Shown here: positions 9,723-21,940 of the stretch, in pieces
Layout: every line of letters starts with the position of its first letter
Numbering within the stretch: the stretch's first letter is position 1
Assembly (NCBI GenBank): GCA_030388725.1
Contig: CP128857.1
Location: forward strand, 1,426,001-1,490,000
Reading direction: 5' to 3'
DNA: 64,000 bases
Source: Prodigiosinella aquatilis
GTDB taxonomy: Bacteria > Pseudomonadota > Gammaproteobacteria > Enterobacterales > Enterobacteriaceae
Translations under genes and position numbers: made by a program
The notes under the pieces: generated by a model
The model's database searches: none
The model's input: only the letters and a program-made list of their open reading frames with translations
Told to the model about the DNA's origin: nothing

Positions 9723-10442
9723 TTAACTGTCGCACCGGGTATGTACCATGTAGTTGACGTCTACATTTGTTCCCAACCGGAAACGGTCGGTTAGTGGATT
9801 GTAATGCAGGCCACTGATGTGACGCTCCCGCAGACGAGTGGCGTCAACCCACTGCAACAGTTCCGCCGGACGGATAAATTTTTTGATGTCATGCGTACCG
9901 CGAGGAACCATATTGGTAATGTATTCGGCACCGACAATCAACATTAGCCAGGCCTTGGCATTACGGTTTATGGTGGAGAAAAAGACGTGCCCTCCCGGTT
10001 TCACCAACCTGGCGCAGGCTTTCACTACTGACTGTGGGTCTGGGACATGCTCCAGCAATTCCATACAGGTGACGATGTCATATTCACCAGCATAGGCTTC
10101 AGCGTGCGTTTCTACCGTCTCTTGCACATAGTTAACGATAATACCGCTTTCCAGTGCGTGCAGCCGCGCTACCTGTAACGGTTCGCTACCCATGTCCAAC
10201 CCGGTAACACTGGCTCCCTCCAGGGCCATGCTTTCTGCCAGAATGCCGCCACCACAGCCGACATCCAGTACTTTTTTGCCAAAAATACCTTCTGCGTGTT
10301 GAGCAATATAATTCAGGCGCAGTGGGTTAATACGATGTAATGGTTTGAACTCACCTTCCAGATCCCACCAGCGGGAGGCTACTGCCTCAAATTTGGCAAT
10401 TTCCTGGTGATCGACATTCAGGGGTTTGGTGTCTGCATTCAT
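9723..10442 (-). CDS. ubiG: Ubiquinone biosynthesis O-methyltransferase
   Basis: SAM-dependent enzyme that performs both O-methylations in ubiquinone-8 synthesis. The 239-residue protein has SAM-binding motif [10 protein letters not shown] (about residues 58-66), the acidic post-I motif GLDMG and the motif [11 protein letters not shown]. Length matches E. coli UbiG (240). It lies divergent from gyrA, as in E. coli, where ubiG and gyrA are neighbours. Confidence 0.96.
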   Translation of the reverse strand: MNADTKPLNVDHQEIAKFEAVASRWWDLEGEFKPLHRINPLRLNYIAQHAEGIFGKKVLDVGCGGGILAESMALEGASVTGLDMGSEPLQVARLHALESGIIVNYVQETVETHAEAYAGEYDIVTCMELLEHVPDPQSVVKACARLVKPGGHVFFSTINRNAKAWLMLIVGAEYITNMVPRGTHDIKKFIRPAELLQWVDATRLRERHISGLHYNPLTDRFRLGTNVDVNYMVHTRCDS

Positions 10443-10642
10443 GGGTATTTATAACCTTGTCTTTATTTTCGCTATAGCGAGTATATCTATCCTGCAACCG
10501 ATGTTGTAGTCGGCTGGTTATTCTTGTCGGTATGAAGGGATAAATGTGATGTGGCGATTCTTTTCTGTCCGGGTGACGTTTTTTCTGATGAATAAAAGCC
10601 GGGTAACGGGTGTGGAGTTTTCCCAGAAACTGCGCTTTGTGC

Positions 10643-10648
10643 TATAAT
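10643..10648 (+). promoter_or_regulatory. Extended -10 of the gyrA promoter
   Basis: TGC precedes TATAAT, giving an extended -10, and the -35 at 17 bp is poor (TTCCCA). A strong -10 with a weak -35 fits the relaxation-stimulated gyrA promoter known in E. coli. The distance to the gyrA start is 51 bp. Confidence 0.65.
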
Positions 10649-10684
10649 TTTTCACCTTTTGAACCCGGGTGGATGCATTAATAG

Positions 10685-13339
<2,655 letters not shown>

Positions 13340-13366
13340 CCCAGATACTTGTCCAGAGTAACCCAG

Positions 13367-13396
13367 AGCCAGCGAGTGATACGCTGGCTTTTTTTA
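13367..13396 (+). terminator. Rho-independent terminator of gyrA
   Basis: The stem AGCCAGCG / CGCTGGCT with an 11-nt loop is followed by a run of seven or more T residues, 28 bp after the gyrA stop. Confidence 0.9.
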
Positions 13397-13464
13397 TGCG
13401 GTGTCGGTAGTGTATTCGCAGATTTTACCTATTGGTGATAATTCCACAACCTTACGGTATTCCT

Positions 13465-16326
13465 TTGAAATTTATAGCTTCATTTCAAACTACGCTCAAA
13501 GTATCCCGCTATATGTTCCGGGTACTGGCTATTATGCTGTGGCTCCTTGGTGCACTGATATCGGTATTTTATGTCAGTAAGGTGATGAATGATAAAGAGT
13601 CGCAACTGCGTCAGATCTTCAACCTGAACTTTGATCAGTCGCAAGGGTATATACGTCATGCCACCGATATTGCGCGTGAATTGAAATACATGGCTACCCA
13701 ACGGTTAAACACTCTTTTTGCGGCAGAGCATGATCAGCCTGTGCCTGCCAAATCATCATTGTTTTCGGTGTATTCCCTTGCTTCGGGGCAAAATTGCTCG
13801 GCGATATATGCTAAAAATCCTGCGCAGTTGACACCACTGGTGACTTTTTTTGAACAGTGGCATGAGGATTTTTCTTCGGTTTACGATCTCAACAGAATCT
13901 TTTTTGTCGATAGCAATCAACAGTGCATGGTGGATTTTGGGATCCGCAACCAGTCTTTGGATAGTGAAAGTCTGATGAAGAATGTGCAGGACCACTTTCT
14001 GAATGAGAAAAATGAGCAATTATTAGGCCGTCGGAACGATAGTGTTTTCTGGGTTACTCCTGGTCCTACATCAGATGTGGGTTATTTCTATGCCTTAACG
14101 CCAATTTATGACAATAACCGGCTCATCACGATAATGGGGATAGAGCAAACCATTCGTCTGGATGATTTTCTGATGGGCGGTGATTTACCGATTGGCGTGA
14201 AATTGCTGGATAAAAATAATAAGACGCTGTTGCAGTTCAGCGATATGAATCGTAATAGTGCAAGTATCAGCCATTACCCTGAGGCGATTAACTATTTTGG
14301 TTATGTCGATGGGTACAACGAGCTGATTCTGAAAAAGGTGTTGTTGCCAACCACATTAAATGTTGTGTATTCGCTGCCGCTGGATGTGCTACTAAGTGCG
14401 CTCAATTCGTTGATAATTAAAACTGTGGTGCTGAATTTACTAGTGGCTGTTCTCCTGTTTTTGATGACGCGACTCTTTGAGCGCAAGATATTCCGACCAG
14501 CAGAGAAGAATGCATTTCAACTGGAAGAAAATGAACAGTTCAATCGTAAAATTGTAGCTTCTGCCCCTGTGGGTATCTGCATTCTACGCCTTAGTGACGG
14601 CACTAATATTCTCAGTAATGAACTGGCCCATAATTATCTTAATCTGTTGAGTTATGAAGATCGTTTACGGATCACCCATATTATTTGTGAACAGCAATCG
14701 AAGTCAGTCGATGTACTGACTGGACGCCAGCATCATCTGCAAATTAGCTTTGTCCATTCGCGCTATCGTAATGAGAATGTCGCCATCTGTGTGTTGCTGG
14801 ATGTGAGTGCGCGTGTCCGTATGGAGGAGTCATTGCAGGAAATGGCAAATGCGGCGGAGCAGGCTAGTCAGTCTAAATCCATGTTTCTGGCGACGGTTAG
14901 TCATGAGTTGCGAACACCGCTCTATGGTATTATCGGTAATCTTGATTTGATACAAACCAAGACGTTGCCTAAAGATGCAAACCGTCTGGTTTCCGCCATG
15001 CATAACTCTTCTGAGCTACTGCTGAAAATCATCAGCGATATTCTCGACTTTTCCAAGATAGAGTCTGAACAACTGAAAATAGAGCCCTGTGAGTTTTCCC
15101 CTCGTGAAGTCATCAGTCATATTGTGGGCAATTATCTACCGTTGGTTGTGAAGAAACGGTTGACGCTGTACTGCTTTATTGATCCCCGAGTACCGCTGAA
15201 TCTTTCTGGTGATCCGGTCCGTTTACAGCAGGTATTGTCTAACTTGATCAGTAATGCCATTAAATTCACTGATACAGGCTGTATTGTGTTTCAGGTGGGT
15301 TGTCGGGATGGTTATCTTGAGTTTCTGATCCGGGATACTGGCGTCGGTATTAATACCCGGGAAGTGATGAAGTTGTTTGATCCTTTCTTTCAGGCTGGAA
15401 CAGGTGTCCAGCGTCATTTTCAGGGAACCGGACTGGGGTTGGCGATTTGTGAGAAGCTGGTCAGCCTTATGGATGGTGATATCATGATTGAATCTGAATC
15501 TGGTATCGGAAGCCAATTTGGCATTCGCATTCCTCTTTATCAGGCTAATTATGTTCATTCGGTGATTGACGCCAGTTTACTGGGGAAAAAATGCTGGTTG
15601 TTGGTTCGTAATGTACGTCTGGAGGGCTATTTACTGGATCTCTTGCAGGCTCATGGGTTGGATGCTCGACGTCATGAAGGGCAGAAGACCGGTGCAGACG
15701 ATGTAGTGATCGCCGATTATCTGTTAACAACGCCTATAAGCATGCGTGCCTGGGTCATGATTAGCGGTTCACATATCGGTTCTGCGCAGCAAGTCAGTCC
15801 GGATTGTTGGGTGTACAGTACCTCTGCACCGCAGGATTTGCCGTTATTATTGCGGCGGATCTATCGCGTGGTGGCAGAACTTCCGGCATCGGTGACAACG
15901 CCGGAAGTGGACAGTTACAGCCACAGTGAAAATGAGTACATCAATATTCTGGTTGTGGATGATCACCCGATTAACCGGCGTCTGCTGGCAGATCAACTGG
16001 TGTCGTTGGGGTATCAGGTTATTACTGCCAATGACGGAATTGATGCATTAGAGCGGTTGAAGAAGAACAGTGTTGATATCGTGCTGACTGACGTCAATAT
16101 GCCGAATATGGATGGCTATAAATTGACTCAGTGCCTGAGGGAGATGCAACAAACTTTCCCCGTGATTGGCGTCACTGCCAATGCCCTGGCAGAAGAGCGG
16201 CAACGCTGTTTACAGGCTGGTATGGACAACTGTCTGTCTAAGCCAGTGACGTTGGATACCTTGCAAAAAACGCTGTCCTACTACAGTAATCTGGTGCGAC
16301 AAAAACAGGAATCGTCCGCCTCTTGA
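13465..16326 (+). CDS. rcsC: Rcs phosphorelay hybrid sensor kinase
   Basis: Inner-membrane hybrid kinase of the Rcs envelope-stress relay; it passes phosphate via RcsD to RcsB. Two membrane segments (about residues 15-35 and 310-330) bracket a periplasmic domain. A PAS-like region, the kinase core with His480 (ATVSHELRTP), the ATPase motifs (DTGVG, GTGLGLA), the RcsC-ABL domain and a receiver with Asp876 (LTDVNMPNMDG) follow. There is no ATG: I chose TTG at 13465 because it puts His and Asp one residue from E. coli His479 and Asp875. A TTG at 13432 would add 11 residues but has no ribosome site. It converges on rcsB. Confidence 0.95.
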   Translation: MKFIASFQTTLKVSRYMFRVLAIMLWLLGALISVFYVSKVMNDKESQLRQIFNLNFDQSQGYIRHATDIARELKYMATQRLNTLFAAEHDQPVPAKSSLFSVYSLASGQNCSAIYAKNPAQLTPLVTFFEQWHEDFSSVYDLNRIFFVDSNQQCMVDFGIRNQSLDSESLMKNVQDHFLNEKNEQLLGRRNDSVFWVTPGPTSDVGYFYALTPIYDNNRLITIMGIEQTIRLDDFLMGGDLPIGVKLLDKNNKTLLQFSDMNRNSASISHYPEAINYFGYVDGYNELILKKVLLPTTLNVVYSLPLDVLLSALNSLIIKTVVLNLLVAVLLFLMTRLFERKIFRPAEKNAFQLEENEQFNRKIVASAPVGICILRLSDGTNILSNELAHNYLNLLSYEDRLRITHIICEQQSKSVDVLTGRQHHLQISFVHSRYRNENVAICVLLDVSARVRMEESLQEMANAAEQASQSKSMFLATVSHELRTPLYGIIGNLDLIQTKTLPKDANRLVSAMHNSSELLLKIISDILDFSKIESEQLKIEPCEFSPREVISHIVGNYLPLVVKKRLTLYCFIDPRVPLNLSGDPVRLQQVLSNLISNAIKFTDTGCIVFQVGCRDGYLEFLIRDTGVGINTREVMKLFDPFFQAGTGVQRHFQGTGLGLAICEKLVSLMDGDIMIESESGIGSQFGIRIPLYQANYVHSVIDASLLGKKCWLLVRNVRLEGYLLDLLQAHGLDARRHEGQKTGADDVVIADYLLTTPISMRAWVMISGSHIGSAQQVSPDCWVYSTSAPQDLPLLLRRIYRVVAELPASVTTPEVDSYSHSENEYINILVVDDHPINRRLLADQLVSLGYQVITANDGIDALERLKKNSVDIVLTDVNMPNMDGYKLTQCLREMQQTFPVIGVTANALAEERQRCLQAGMDNCLSKPVTLDTLQKTLSYYSNLVRQKQESSAS

Positions 16327-16380
16327 CTCTGGCTAACGTGGCCGGGAATGGCAAACAAGTATTCACCACGCCCGGTGTGT

Positions 16381-17028
16381 TTATTCTTTGTCAGAGGTAA
16401 CGCTGACGGAAGACAGATAATTCAGCAAGGCGATATCATTATCGACACCCAACTTGGTCATTGCTGATTTTTTCTGGCTACTGATAGTCTTGATACTACG
16501 GTTCAGTTTCTTGGCGATTTCTGTCACCAGTAAACCTTCGGCAAACAGGCGTAGCACTTCACTCTCTTTGGGGGACAGTCGCTTGTCGCCATAACCACTG
16601 GCACTGATTTTCTCCAGCACTTTGGTGACGCTTTCTGGTGTGAATTTTTTGCCTTTTTGCAAGGCAGCCAGCGCTTTGGGAAGGTCTGTTGGCGCACCTT
16701 GCTTTAACACAATACCTTCAATATCCAACTCCAGTACCGCACTGAGAATGGCTGGATTGTTATTCATGGTAAGAACGATAATGGAGAGCTGTGGAAAATG
16801 TCGTTTGATATATTTGATTAAAGTAATACCATCGCCATATTTATCACCAGGCATGGATAAATCAGTAATTAAAACGTCGGCATCCAGTTTAGGCAGATTA
16901 TTGACCAGTGTTGTGGATTCCTCAAATTCACCCACGATATTTATCCATTCAATTTGCTCAAGCGACTTTCTGATGCCAAAAATGACAATAGGATGGTCGT
17001 CTGCAATAATTACGTTTAGGTTACTCAT
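16381..17028 (-). CDS. rcsB: Rcs phosphorelay response regulator
   Basis: DNA-binding regulator of capsule, motility and envelope genes. The 215-residue protein has an N-terminal receiver with phospho-acceptor Asp56 (LITDLSMPGD) and acidic residues Asp10/Asp11, and a C-terminal LuxR/FixJ helix-turn-helix (about 145-210: LSPKESEVLRLFAEG). Sequence is close to E. coli RcsB throughout. It starts 22 nt after rcsD in the same direction and probably shares its transcript. Confidence 0.98.
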   Translation of the reverse strand: MSNLNVIIADDHPIVIFGIRKSLEQIEWINIVGEFEESTTLVNNLPKLDADVLITDLSMPGDKYGDGITLIKYIKRHFPQLSIIVLTMNNNPAILSAVLELDIEGIVLKQGAPTDLPKALAALQKGKKFTPESVTKVLEKISASGYGDKRLSPKESEVLRLFAEGLLVTEIAKKLNRSIKTISSQKKSAMTKLGVDNDIALLNYLSSVSVTSDKE

Positions 17029-17050
17029 TGTTTATTACTCATGTTGTTAG

Positions 17051-19711
17051 TTACCCCTGCTGTAGTAATGCACTGACAAAACGTTCAATTCGTTGAAGGT
17101 TATTTTCAATCTGTACACTATCCTGTGAGGTAATAAGTTTCTCCAGCTCTTCACATAATTGCTTGCCAGGGTGCAGATTCAACATGGCGAATACGCCTTT
17201 AAGCCGATGTGCGGTCTGCGCCAGTGACAAAAAATCGCCGTTTTCTGTTTCAGTATACAGTCTCTTTAAATCCTCCGGTACTGTCTCTACAAACAGTGAG
17301 TAATAGTCACTGTTTTTGATCTGACGGACGTAGAGACTGATATCATCAGCGTTTTCTGACACGGTATCTTCAGAAGAAGTCTCCAACTGCTGCTCAATCA
17401 GTTTCAGCATGGCATCGAGCATAAGCTGGCTGATATTGTAATTGGTACGCAACCGATGATGACCTATCGGCACCAGTTGTGTGTCGTCACTGGTAACCAG
17501 AATGGTGTAATCGGTCAATTTTTCCATATCATCCGTAATCGTCAGCGCGGCCTCTTGTGTCGTCAATCGTTCATCGTAAATAACACAATTGCCCCCCCAA
17601 CTACTGACCATGCGATTGACAATGTGTTGCACTTCAATCGCAGTGATATCGAGTAATACGGTAATACCATCCAGCAATTTTTCGTCGTCGTCGTCGACAG
17701 GCAGAGCTTCCGGTTCCAGTATTAACGTCAGAATATAATGTGTTCCCAGCCCTGACTTACTGTTAATTTGTAACTGTCCCCCCAGTTTGTTACAAAGCTG
17801 GTTGCACAAAAATAGGGTTAGTCCGGAATTTTGATTGAATCGATCTGCCAGTGGCAGGGTAGAAAAGGGGTGACGCAGATTATCCTGGATGACGTCAGAA
17901 ATTTCAGTGCCTGTGTCGCTGATCTGGATAATCAGCTGTTCAGGTGCATCGTCTGCCTGTGTCAGGGAAACAGTAATCTTGCCATAATCTGTATTAGTGA
18001 TGGAGTAATCCAGCAATAATGACAGCATTTTCTTTAACAGTTCGCTGTCACCACAATAAGTCTGACGCATGTCGAGATTATAATGGTTAAACAACATCAA
18101 TCCTTTCTGGTGAATATGCGGTAGTGATTCCAGCAGCAGATTGTCCATCAGTGTCAATAGTGAGAAAGTGTCATGTGCCGAAGCCCATTCTTCTGTCTCT
18201 AGGTGCGCTTGTAGTGAAATATTTTCCATCAGTCTGACGGCGTGGGCCGCTTCGGCAATTAATTGCCGAATAACTTGTTGTTGTTCTGGTTGATAATCGG
18301 TTTTCTGTAGTGAAAGCGCAAGATCATATATTGATGACAAAGGTTGGTTGAATTCCTGACCTAAATTGCGAAATAGACAGCTACGTACCTCAATATTCTT
18401 ATCAAGCTCCCGTTGTGCCAACTGTAGCTTTTTATTCACCAGAATTTCCTGGTCCTGCTCACGCAGCAGGAACAGGTAATAATCAGGTGCTTCCTGGCTG
18501 TGGAACAGGCGGACTTCATACATCTCGTTATTGACAGTCACTTGAATGACTCCCTGATGTTCCTCCGCCAGTGTTGCAATTTTCTTCAGGCTCAAATGAG
18601 GGGAGAGCCGTTCCGCCAGCGAGTTGGAAACTACTACCTTGTTACTACCGAAATCGTAAACCAATACCCCGATGGGAACCTGACTGATAATTTCCGTATA
18701 CATTCTTTGTTGTTTTTTAAGACGATACGACAGATCTTCCTGGGGACGAGTATAGTGACGACGGAAGGCATAGAACCCCATCAGGGCAATGACCAGTAGA
18801 GCCAGATTAAGCAATATCAACCAGATATTGGCGCTTAACATGTTGGTAACCAGACGACCCAGCGGAATCATGTAGATGATTTTGATCGGGGCATTCATTA
18901 GCTGCGCAGAAACTTCCAGTGTCCTGCCATCCAGCGTGACATCGGTGGGGATTTCATTCTCTGTTGTCGATTCAATATTGGTTGGGGGTGTCTGCTGGCG
19001 CAGTATGAACCCTTCGCTGGACATATCCCGGGGAATCAGATCATTGATCGACAGATCGAATGCGATCACGGTGGCCAGATGTCCAGGCTGATTGAATGTT
19101 GTGCGCAGCGTAAAATAATAATCTTTGTAAAAGATTAGCTTACGTAGCGGAGAGAAGCTTTCGCGTTCGTCCAGCGCATTGGCCTGCTGTAGCATCTCGG
19201 CTTTACGGGCTTCCACCATTGAGGAAATATAGTTGCCGCGAAATTGTGAAGAGATATCTTTCAATGGTTGGGTGGAGATCATCGTCAGGCTATTATCCGC
19301 ACCGTTCAGATAATACAGTGAATACACATCCGTTGTGGCACCCCACAAAATGTCCAGGTACTGCGACATTTTGCGCATTGAATTCAGGGTCGCCTGGTCA
19401 TGTTGCCCGAAGATCAGCGCATCTGTTTTCTGGCCGCTTTTTTCTGCATAAAATACATTCGGCACCAGCGTGATGAGATTGATATTACCGTTATCTGTAG
19501 CGGTGACAGGATCGTTGATCAGGTTTTTGTATATTTGGTCGGTATAGAATCGATAAGCATCGATACGCTTTTGCATATCTTCTGCAATATCAGTCAAATC
19601 GTATTTTTTCTCCGTCATCCAACTATTGATATAGCTATAGCTAAACACCCCGGTTATCAGGAGTAACAGCATAATGAACAGGGCGAAGTAACGAATGATG
19701 ATGGCGGGCAT
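17051..19711 (-). CDS. rcsD: Rcs phosphotransfer protein
   Basis: Inner-membrane phosphotransfer intermediate between RcsC and RcsB. The 886-residue protein has two membrane segments (about 5-25 and 290-315) around a periplasmic domain, a histidine-kinase-like domain that lacks a phospho-acceptor His in the expected box, an ABL domain that recruits RcsB, and a C-terminal HPt domain with His835 in AHRLKGVFAML. E. coli RcsD is 890 residues. The ribosome site (AGGAG) lies inside the last codons of the upstream MFS gene, 4 nt of gap separating the two, which implies coupling. Confidence 0.96.
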   Translation of the reverse strand: MPAIIIRYFALFIMLLLLITGVFSYSYINSWMTEKKYDLTDIAEDMQKRIDAYRFYTDQIYKNLINDPVTATDNGNINLITLVPNVFYAEKSGQKTDALIFGQHDQATLNSMRKMSQYLDILWGATTDVYSLYYLNGADNSLTMISTQPLKDISSQFRGNYISSMVEARKAEMLQQANALDERESFSPLRKLIFYKDYYFTLRTTFNQPGHLATVIAFDLSINDLIPRDMSSEGFILRQQTPPTNIESTTENEIPTDVTLDGRTLEVSAQLMNAPIKIIYMIPLGRLVTNMLSANIWLILLNLALLVIALMGFYAFRRHYTRPQEDLSYRLKKQQRMYTEIISQVPIGVLVYDFGSNKVVVSNSLAERLSPHLSLKKIATLAEEHQGVIQVTVNNEMYEVRLFHSQEAPDYYLFLLREQDQEILVNKKLQLAQRELDKNIEVRSCLFRNLGQEFNQPLSSIYDLALSLQKTDYQPEQQQVIRQLIAEAAHAVRLMENISLQAHLETEEWASAHDTFSLLTLMDNLLLESLPHIHQKGLMLFNHYNLDMRQTYCGDSELLKKMLSLLLDYSITNTDYGKITVSLTQADDAPEQLIIQISDTGTEISDVIQDNLRHPFSTLPLADRFNQNSGLTLFLCNQLCNKLGGQLQINSKSGLGTHYILTLILEPEALPVDDDDEKLLDGITVLLDITAIEVQHIVNRMVSSWGGNCVIYDERLTTQEAALTITDDMEKLTDYTILVTSDDTQLVPIGHHRLRTNYNISQLMLDAMLKLIEQQLETSSEDTVSENADDISLYVRQIKNSDYYSLFVETVPEDLKRLYTETENGDFLSLAQTAHRLKGVFAMLNLHPGKQLCEELEKLITSQDSVQIENNLQRIERFVSALLQQG

Positions 19712-19715
19712 TAAA

Positions 19716-20897
19716 TCAGGCTCCTGATGGACGGGTCACGGTGCGTGCGCTTGCGCTGACAATCAATAGCAACAGTATGACAACACCCAGTGCCAGTGAT
19801 AGGTTGCTCCATTGTGAAATGAATCCCAGCAGTGTTGGACCGGCCAGAATACCGATATAGCCGAGGATGGAGATAGACGCGATTGCCATATTGGTGGACA
19901 TGGTTTTCTGGTTACCAGCAGCAGTGAAAAGAATGGGGACTACATTAGACGCGCCAATGCCGACCATCATAAATCCGATAATGGTCGTTGCCGGATGGTT
20001 AATGCTGATGCTCAACAGTAGACCCAAAGCGGCACACAGACTACCTCCTGCGACGACGGCGTAACGCCCTAACGCATTAACGATTCGGTCACCGTTAAGT
20101 CTTCCCACCGTCATGGTAATGGAAAAAGCCACATAACCGGTACCCGCCCAGCTATTGTCAAAACCACGAGCAGTAGTCAGATAAAGTGCCCCCCAGTCCA
20201 GAATGGCGCCTTCGGTCAGAAACATTATGAAGCAAAGTATGCCTATAATCAGTACCCGACCACGAGGACATACCAATAATGGCCCCTTGTTTTGTGTGCT
20301 TTTTGACCGGAGCAGGTGACGTTGTGACCCAAGCAATAACAGCAGAGTGAGCGTCACCACCACTAATGTAGCGAAGAACGGTGACAGCCCCAGCCAAAGA
20401 CAGGCGCTCAGCCCCCCGGCGCCAGCAATTCCTCCCACGCTGTAAAAACCATGAAACCCCGACATCATGGCGTGGCCGCTGACCTGTTCCACCACTACCG
20501 CCTGAATGTTGATGGAAACATCAATAAGGCCAAGCGCAAAACCAAATAGAAACAGAACCACCGCCATTTCCAGTATGGTATCGGCTTGGGTCAGCGCAGG
20601 GAGTATCAGACATGTGCAGATTGTGGCTATCTGAATGACACGACGACAGCTAAAACGGCTGGTAAGGAATCCAGCCAGTAACATCGCGAGTAATGATCCG
20701 ACACCAAGCGTTAATAACAATGCGCCGAGTGACGCATCGTTGATGCCGAGTCGCGCCTTTGCGAACGGTATTAGTGGTGCCCAGGCAGAAATGGTGATAC
20801 CTGTAATGAAGAAGACGAGGCGTGTTGCCATCTGCTCGGGTCTGCCAGAAAGCGACGGTTGTTCGTTGGTCGTTTTGGGGTCTAATGTTGTACTCAT
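19716..20897 (-). CDS. MFS transporter, YbjJ/FucP-like
   Basis: A 393-residue protein with about twelve hydrophobic segments and no large soluble domain. The MFS motif between segments 2 and 3 (GFLTSRFSCRRV) is visible. The overall pattern resembles the YbjJ type of sugar/drug facilitator, but the substrate cannot be read from sequence. It stops 4 nt before rcsD, so it heads an apparent MFS-rcsD-rcsB operon. In E. coli this position upstream of rcsD is held by ompC and MicF, so the gene is accessory relative to that layout. Confidence 0.82.
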   Translation of the reverse strand: MSTTLDPKTTNEQPSLSGRPEQMATRLVFFITGITISAWAPLIPFAKARLGINDASLGALLLTLGVGSLLAMLLAGFLTSRFSCRRVIQIATICTCLILPALTQADTILEMAVVLFLFGFALGLIDVSINIQAVVVEQVSGHAMMSGFHGFYSVGGIAGAGGLSACLWLGLSPFFATLVVVTLTLLLLLGSQRHLLRSKSTQNKGPLLVCPRGRVLIIGILCFIMFLTEGAILDWGALYLTTARGFDNSWAGTGYVAFSITMTVGRLNGDRIVNALGRYAVVAGGSLCAALGLLLSISINHPATTIIGFMMVGIGASNVVPILFTAAGNQKTMSTNMAIASISILGYIGILAGPTLLGFISQWSNLSLALGVVILLLLIVSASARTVTRPSGA

Positions 20898-21045
20898 AGC
20901 CTGATGGATACCGCCAGAAAAAACATGAGTCAGAAAAGCACAAATAAGCGCTTACTTTTACCATAAGTGAATCATTTTATCGCGAAGGGAAGCGTTTTTC
21001 TCTGCGAGATTGCGAAATGAGGAATATGGGCGTTAAACACAGTGA

Positions 21046-21247
21046 TATATCCGTCATCTTTCAAGTTGCAGGTGCGTTGGCGGCGTCCAATGACGTGCCC
21101 ATGAGCTGACCCCACCCTTTGGGCGCCGCTATAAACAGGGTTCAAATCTGCTCTTGACAGATTTGTTACCTGAATCACTTACCTGAGTGGGCACATCGGG
21201 ATTCCTTCACTTGACGTCTTTCTGCAACTCGAAATCTATTGGGTATA
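21046..21247 (+). repeat. ERIC element carrying a ~75-bp internal insert
   Basis: The ends match ERIC (TATATCCGTCATCTTTCAAG at left, CTGCAACTCGAAATCTATTG at right), and the core GAATCACTTACCTGAG is present. Length is 202 bp against 127 for the neighbouring copy. The extra DNA, about 21088-21164, sits between the left arm and the core and contains a perfect 8-bp hairpin CAAATCTG/CAGATTTG. ERICs with insertions near 70 bp have been described in Yersinia and relatives. Its right-end TATA is shared with the next ERIC. Confidence 0.8.
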
Positions 21248-21372
21248 TACCCGCCATACTTCAAGTTGCAGGTGTGTTGGCGGCGTTCGTTCACCCGAAT
21301 CACTTACCTGAGTAAGCTCCTCGGGATTCACTCTCTTTCCGCCTTCCTGCAACTCGAATTATTTGGGGTATA
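21246..21372 (+). repeat. ERIC element, complete copy
   Basis: A 127-bp copy nearly identical to the one at 5253-5380, bounded by TATACCC and GGGGTATA. It directly abuts the interrupted ERIC on its left and shares two terminal bases with it, giving a head-to-tail pair. Confidence 0.9.
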
Positions 21373-21390
21373 GCAGGTTCTATCGAACTA

Positions 21391-21414
21391 TAAAAAATGC
21401 CGGACGAACCGGCA
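21391..21414 (-). terminator. Orphan Rho-independent terminator
   Basis: A 6-bp GC-rich stem (TGCCGG/CCGGCA) ends in AAAAAA on the plus strand, that is T6 on the minus strand. The nearest minus-strand coding sequence upstream in transcription direction is more than 1 kb away and none reads toward it, so the transcript it ends is unassigned. Confidence 0.6.
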
Positions 21415-21508
21415 ATAGAAAAGAAAATATTCTTAATAGAGGAATGAAGATGATGAAGGGTGATTAGTGTAAAGAGTTCATTTTCTACTTTTTTATCACT
21501 TAATGCGA
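21391..21508 (-). ncRNA. Candidate small RNA (unconfirmed)
   Basis: On the minus strand a TATAAT (21520-21515) would start transcription near 21508. About 95 nt further on, a stem TGCCGG/CCGGCA with 5-nt loop (21398-21414) is followed by six T residues. No ORF on this strand explains the terminator. The body contains a pyrimidine-rich stretch (CACCCTTCATCATCTTCATT, then CCTC) able to pair with a Shine-Dalgarno/AUG, a common sRNA seed style. The -35 box is poor. This is inference only. Confidence 0.3.
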
Positions 21509-21896
21509 AATGATATTATATATCGACAGAATGTGTTTCATTCATGACATTTGTGTATGAATAGGCAATTATGCTGAAATATCTCATATTTAAATATGAA
21601 AAAATTATAATTATTATTTTTAATGAAAGGTTATGGTTGTAATTTATTGATTATACTTATCTTTAATGATTTTTTCCTATTGGTCACGCATTTGTCGTAT
21701 CAGGTTGTAAATAAATGTTATTTTATGTGTTTAAAAATAGAGTATGTATCTCAACTTTTAAATGATAAACGTTGAGATGGCTAGAGATTACACTTTTTAG
21801 TGCTTTATCTGGCGGGCGCTATTCCCGATTAAACGCCGTATTTATTGCCGTGTCATCCACGAGATTACTCATATCTGTAACTTAAAATCTATTAAG

Positions 21897-21940
21897 TACG
21901 CACCCGTTATACTTCGAGTTGCGAATGCGTTGGTCGCCTT
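21897..21940 (+). repeat. ERIC left-end fragment
   Basis: The stretch CACCCGTTATACTTCGAGTT with the following GCGAATGCGTTGG matches only the left arm of the ERIC family; core and right arm are missing. It is a decayed or truncated copy. Confidence 0.65.
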
